In this document: in pieces, positions 6,431 to 8,363 of the stretch
How positions within the stretch are numbered: position 1 is the stretch's first letter
Layout of the letters: every line of letters begins with the position of its first letter
Assembly: GCA_038276315.1 (NCBI GenBank)
Contig: JBBPZY010000109.1
Span: 1-8,363 of the forward strand
Length of the DNA stretch: 8,363 nt
Source: GCA-003244245 sp038276315
GTDB taxonomy: Bacteria > Actinomycetota > Actinomycetes > Mycobacteriales > Pseudonocardiaceae
Reading direction: 5' to 3'
The notes under the pieces: generated by a model
Database searches by the model: none
Seen by the model: only the letters and a program-made list of their open reading frames with translations
What the model was told of the DNA's origin: nothing
Position numbers and translations under genes: made by a program

Positions 6431-6650
6431 TCAAGCCTGCGCCCAGGGCAGTGCGTTGAGGGCGGCGAAGAGGCGGGGCTGGTTGTGCTTGGCGGTGAGC
6501 ACGAACTCGGCGCCGATCGAGTGCAGGTACTCGGCGTGTCCGCGCTGGGTGTGGAGTGCATCGACGGTGATGACGACGTTGCCCACGTCAACACCGGCCG
6601 CGCCAGAACAGCGTTCGTTGCCTGAGTGAAGGGCCAAGACCAGTGGTTAC
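6431..6650 (-). mobile_element. ISAs1-family transposase remnant
   Basis: In the minus frame ending at the TGA at 6431, GNVVITVDALHTQRGHAEYL followed by IGAEFVLTAKHNQPRLFAAL and ALPW is the central part of an ISAs1-family (DDE) transposase; the conserved Asp of TVDALHTQ belongs to the catalytic core. Just upstream, in another frame, FTQATNAVLAR (about 6595-6627) matches the preceding family segment (FTHATGAVLA-like), showing an internal deletion or frameshift near 6592. No start, no C-terminal catalytic Glu, and no terminal inverted repeats are visible. High GC3 contrasts with the nuclease-like frame beside it. It is dead and is an internal piece rather than a clean insertion. Confidence 0.75.
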
Positions 6651-6785
6651 ATCGTCCTTTGTCAGGATCTGCCAGCCGGTCGGACTGCATTCTCCAGCAA
6701 CAGCCTGAGCGGCAGAATGTGAAGGTGCGAGGATCAGTGCTTTTCTCGCGGCCTGGACCCGCCACCGCCTTCGCATCAGCCCGGT

Positions 6786-6799
6786 CCACCACGCGGTGG
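6786..6799 (-). terminator. small hairpin after mazF
   Basis: CCACC (6786-6790) and GGTGG (6795-6799) form a 5-bp GC-rich hairpin with a 4-nt loop, 22 bp beyond the mazF stop. It has no T-tract. The rest of 6650-6821 shows no recognisable gene. Confidence 0.25.
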
Positions 6800-6821
6800 C
6801 GGGCGCGACCGGGTGCTGGTC

Positions 6822-7163
6822 TCAGGCGGGATGGCCGAGCCAGAGCGCCAATTGGTTGGTGATCGTGGCGACCGTGAGGCCGTTGGCGGTGCTGATGAGC
6901 CGACCGAAGCGTTCCAGCGACACCGCTCGGACGGCTTCGCACATGGCCCAGCTCTGCCGGTTGAGTCCACCATCGTCGGCGATCGCGACGTGGTGCGGGA
7001 ACCCGCGCTCCCGGGTCGTCAACGGGACCACGATGGCCTGCCGGATCGGCAGGGCGTTGAACCTGTCAATGGACACGACCACACAGGGACGGGTGCCGCG
7101 CTGCTCGTTGGCCACGATGGGGTCCAGCGTCACTGACCAGATCTGACCATGCGCGACCTTCAC
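6822..7163 (-). CDS. mazF: MazF/PemK-family endoribonuclease toxin
   Basis: 113 aa from the GTG at 7163. The N-terminal HGQIWSVTLDPIVANEQRGT followed by RPCVVVS is the hallmark of MazF/PemK toxins (first beta-strands, then the RP motif with its active-site Arg), and IVVPLTT carries the family's conserved Thr position. Such toxins are sequence-specific mRNA or rRNA/tRNA interferases that stall growth until neutralised by MazE. Length and motif order are complete for the family, so it is likely functional. I prefer GTG 7163 over GTG 7181 because it overlaps the antitoxin stop as GTGA and has GGAG 8 nt upstream. It is coupled to mazE and probably autoregulated through it. It is the only clearly intact accessory module in this decayed region. 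Confidence 0.9.
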   Translation of the reverse strand: MKVAHGQIWSVTLDPIVANEQRGTRPCVVVSIDRFNALPIRQAIVVPLTTRERGFPHHVAIADDGGLNRQSWAMCEAVRAVSLERFGRLISTANGLTVATITNQLALWLGHPA

Positions 7164-7438
7164 CGGTTGTACTCCGGCCACTCCTGGGCGGCCGAGGTGT
7201 CACTGGCAGCGGAGCCGACCTCCCACCCAGCCAGCTCACCGAGGTACTCGGCCCACTCGTCCGGTTCCTCGCGCTGCATCCGAGCGTACGCAGCCTCGAT
7301 GTCGCACCAGCGCTGCTCGGTCTCCAGCCGCTCGGCGACGTCGGCCAGCAACACGCTCATCGTCGTACCTCGTGCCCGCGCGAGCTGGGCCAGCCGATCC
7401 CGGGTCGACATATCGACCTTGATCGTCGTCGTGGGCAT
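7160..7438 (-). CDS. mazE: MazE-type ribbon-helix-helix antitoxin
   Basis: 92 aa from the ATG at 7438. The N-terminus PTTTIKVDMSTRDRLAQLAR, then GTTMSVLLADVAERL, is a ribbon-helix-helix DNA-binding domain: the beta strand (TTIKV) inserts into the operator and the two helices dimerise. The acidic C-terminal half (EEPDEWAEYLGELAGWEVGS to the end) is the expected flexible MazF-inhibiting tail. Similar short RHH antitoxins precede several MazF toxins in M. tuberculosis. The gene overlaps mazF by four bases, ensuring coupled synthesis. A palindrome 9 bp upstream of the ATG is the likely autoregulatory operator. Calling it MazE rests on the RHH fold plus the linked MazF rather than on strong family identity. 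Confidence 0.88.
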   Translation of the reverse strand: MPTTTIKVDMSTRDRLAQLARARGTTMSVLLADVAERLETEQRWCDIEAAYARMQREEPDEWAEYLGELAGWEVGSAASDTSAAQEWPEYNR

Positions 7439-7445
7439 ACCGTTA

Positions 7446-7465
7446 AGTATACCTTATCGGTATAC
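7446..7465 (-). promoter_or_regulatory. mazEF promoter/operator palindrome
   Basis: Perfect inverted repeat GTATACC (7447-7453) and GGTATAC (7459-7465) with a 5-nt spacer. On the minus strand it contains TATACT (7451-7446), a strong -10 hexamer ending 7 nt before the mazE ATG, so the mRNA would be leaderless or nearly so. No good -35 is visible. A palindrome covering the -10 box fits repression by the RHH antitoxin. Confidence 0.55.
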
Positions 7466-7490
7466 CCCGCTGGGTCGTCCTCGCCTCGGT

Positions 7491-7505
7491 CAGCCAGCGA
7501 GGCTG
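7491..7505 (-). terminator. weak hairpin after the XRE remnant
   Basis: CAGCC (7491-7495) and GGCTG (7501-7505) with loop AGCGA, 8 bp beyond the stop of the XRE/DUF5753 remnant and before the mazEF operator. The stem is short and there is no T-tract, so this is only a candidate. Confidence 0.25.
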
Positions 7506-7512
7506 GTCCGGC

Positions 7513-7815
7513 TCAAGCGCGGCCATCATATTCCTCTCGATCCGCGTAGAGCTCGGTTGCCAGGGTGGCAATTAGCTCCCTCGATTGTTCCTCACCCAGC
7601 GCGGTCTGCGCCAGCGACGCAAGAATGTCCTGGTAGGCGGCGATCTCCACGGGCTTCTCCAGGAACAGACTGGAGGTTTCGCTCCGGGACACCTAGCTCG
7701 GTGACAGGTCGAGTAGCCTCGCGACGTCCTTGCCGCTCAGGCCGGCATTCTGCATCGCCTGGCGCAGTCCCTCACCCAGCTCGCGACTGCGGATCGTCGG
7801 CTCACGGCCTTGCAT
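7513..7815 (-). pseudogene. XRE/DUF5753 regulator, amber stop and internal deletion
   Basis: From the ATG at 7815 the frame reads MQGREPTIRSRELGEGLRQA, then GLSGKDVARLLDLSPS, a classic XRE helix-turn-helix with family-typical N-terminus, then hits a TAG at 7693-7695 where relatives have Trp (SPSWVSR), consistent with a TGG-to-TAG change. Reading through in the same frame gives VSRSETSSLFLEKPVEIAAY and a tail with ALGEEQSRELIATLATELY, the C-terminal end of the DUF5753 domain, stopping at 7513. Full-length relatives have about 280 residues; here only about 99 remain, so some 180 residues between the HTH and the C-terminus are gone while the frame is kept. Such regulators are usually paired with DUF397 proteins in Pseudonocardiales and Streptomyces; none is seen. 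Both lesions make it non-functional as a full regulator, though a 40-residue HTH peptide could still be made. Confidence 0.82.
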
Positions 7816-7898
7816 GATGACCCGGTCAAGGACCCGGACCGGGAGTTCGCCGCTATCCTGCGCCGGGCCAACGAGGACTGCTGAGCTGCGAAACTGCG

Positions 7899-7922
7899 GT
7901 AGCCGGGAGCTCGCGCGGCTAC
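7899..7922. promoter_or_regulatory. inverted repeat upstream of acs
   Basis: GTAGCC (7899-7904) and GGCTAC (7917-7922) form a 6-bp perfect inverted repeat with a 12-nt spacer about 50-75 bp before the acs start, in the 157-bp gap between acs and the divergent XRE remnant. The position suits an operator. No recognised consensus. Confidence 0.25.
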
Positions 7923-7956
7923 TACCGTCAATCAGCGCACCGTCACAAACGCGACC

Positions 7957-7962
7957 AGGAGG
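7957..7962 (+). promoter_or_regulatory. acs ribosome binding site
   Basis: AGGAGG, a perfect anti-Shine-Dalgarno match, 10 nt before the ATG at 7973. It fixes the acs start and indicates strong initiation. Confidence 0.8.
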
Positions 7963-7972
7963 TCCTTCCACG

Positions 7973-8363
7973 ATGGGTGACCCGAGCCAGCGACTCGCCA
8001 ATCTGCACACCGAGAGCCGGGCGTTTCCGCCGAGCGAGGAGTTCGCCGCGCAGGCGAACGCCACCGCGGCGCTCTACGACCAAGCAGACGCTGACCGGGA
8101 CGGATTCTGGGCCCAGCAGGCTCACCGACTGCACTGGGATACCGACTTCGAGCAAGTCTGCGACTGGTCGAACGCACCGTTCGCGAAGTGGTTCGTCGGC
8201 GGCAAGCTCAACGTCGCCTACAACTGCGTCGACCGCCACGTCGAGGACGGCCACGGTGATCAGGTCGCCTTCCACTGGGAGGGCGAGCCGGGCGACACCC
8301 GCACGATCACCTACGCCGACCTGCAACGTGAGGTCTGCAAAACCGCCAACGCACTGCTGGAGC
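7973..8363 (+). CDS. acs: acetyl-CoA synthetase, N-terminal part (runs off window)
   Basis: First 130 residues of AMP-forming acetyl-CoA synthetase, which converts acetate, ATP and CoA to acetyl-CoA, AMP and pyrophosphate in the cytoplasm; full proteins are about 650 aa. The visible part is the Acs N-terminal cap domain: FWAQQAHRLHWDTDF at 45-59, WSNAPFAKWFVGGKLNVAYN at 65-84, then CVDRHVEDG and DQVAFHWEGEPGDTRTITYA leading into the AMP-binding domain. The catalytic motifs and the regulatory acetyl-lysine site are beyond the edge. The start is supported by AGGAGG at 7957-7962. In M. tuberculosis acs is Rv3667, four genes beyond Rv3662c, so its appearance here confirms the conserved locus with the intervening genes swapped. 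It is transcribed on its own, divergent from the XRE remnant. Confidence 0.95.
   Translation, partial: MGDPSQRLANLHTESRAFPPSEEFAAQANATAALYDQADADRDGFWAQQAHRLHWDTDFEQVCDWSNAPFAKWFVGGKLNVAYNCVDRHVEDGHGDQVAFHWEGEPGDTRTITYADLQREVCKTANALLE

Noticed and set aside
7942..7957. GTCAC-n6-GACCA as a GlnR-type box before acs (GlnR is known to control acs genes in Saccharopolyspora erythraea)
   Set aside because: The second half-site is a poor match to GAAAC and it abuts the ribosome binding site; a single weak match is not enough.
1..8363. CRISPR array or a complete new defence system
   Set aside because: No spaced direct repeats anywhere. The defence-like pieces (nuclease remnant, XRE remnant) are broken, and MazEF is a known system type.

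Overview
The window is GC-rich DNA with strong third-position GC in its real genes, and it reads as an actinomycete. Gene order matches the Mycobacterium tuberculosis Rv3659c-Rv3660c-Rv3661-Rv3662c ... Rv3667 (acs) neighbourhood. The accessory part carries an XRE/DUF5753 regulator remnant of the kind that is abundant in Pseudonocardiales. My best guess is a Pseudonocardiales (Saccharopolyspora/Amycolatopsis-like) or related Mycobacteriales chromosome. This is inference; no 16S or other marker lies in the window.

Layout. 1-660: poorly recognisable DNA with short coding-like pieces on the minus strand, abutting a Tad-pilus ATPase gene (tadA/cpaF-like) that is cut off immediately after its Walker A motif. 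661-2592: minus-strand pair ssd (CpaE/TadZ-like atypical ParA) then tadA, overlapping by a GTGA. 2496-2592: divergent promoter region holding two DnaA-box-like nonamers in tandem. 2593-3399: HAD-IB phosphatase with a C-terminal membrane anchor, ending in a 9-bp terminator hairpin. 3400-3867: a 468-bp gap that is very probably the locus of the 6S-like small RNA Ms1/MTS2823. In M. tuberculosis this RNA sits between the same two genes, and here the two ends of the gap can form a long-range closing helix about 297 nt apart. 3868-4620: Rv3662c-family protein of unknown function.

4621-7972 is an accessory, decaying stretch where M. tuberculosis has the dppABCD operon. On the minus strand it holds a frameshifted SAM methyltransferase, a small unknown ORF, the C-terminal part of a PD-(D/E)XK nuclease-like protein, a degraded ISAs1-family transposase piece, an apparently intact MazEF toxin-antitoxin pair with a palindromic operator, and an XRE/DUF5753 regulator that carries an in-frame amber stop and has lost its middle. 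7973-8363: the start of acs (acetyl-CoA synthetase), running off the window.

The window therefore looks like a conserved core (ssd/HAD/Ms1/Rv3662c and acs) bracketing a graveyard of mobile and defence-type genes, with the MazEF module the only clearly intact accessory system. I see no complete new multi-gene system. The most interesting items are the Ms1 locus, the DnaA boxes in the ssd/HAD divergent promoter and the exact break in tadA.
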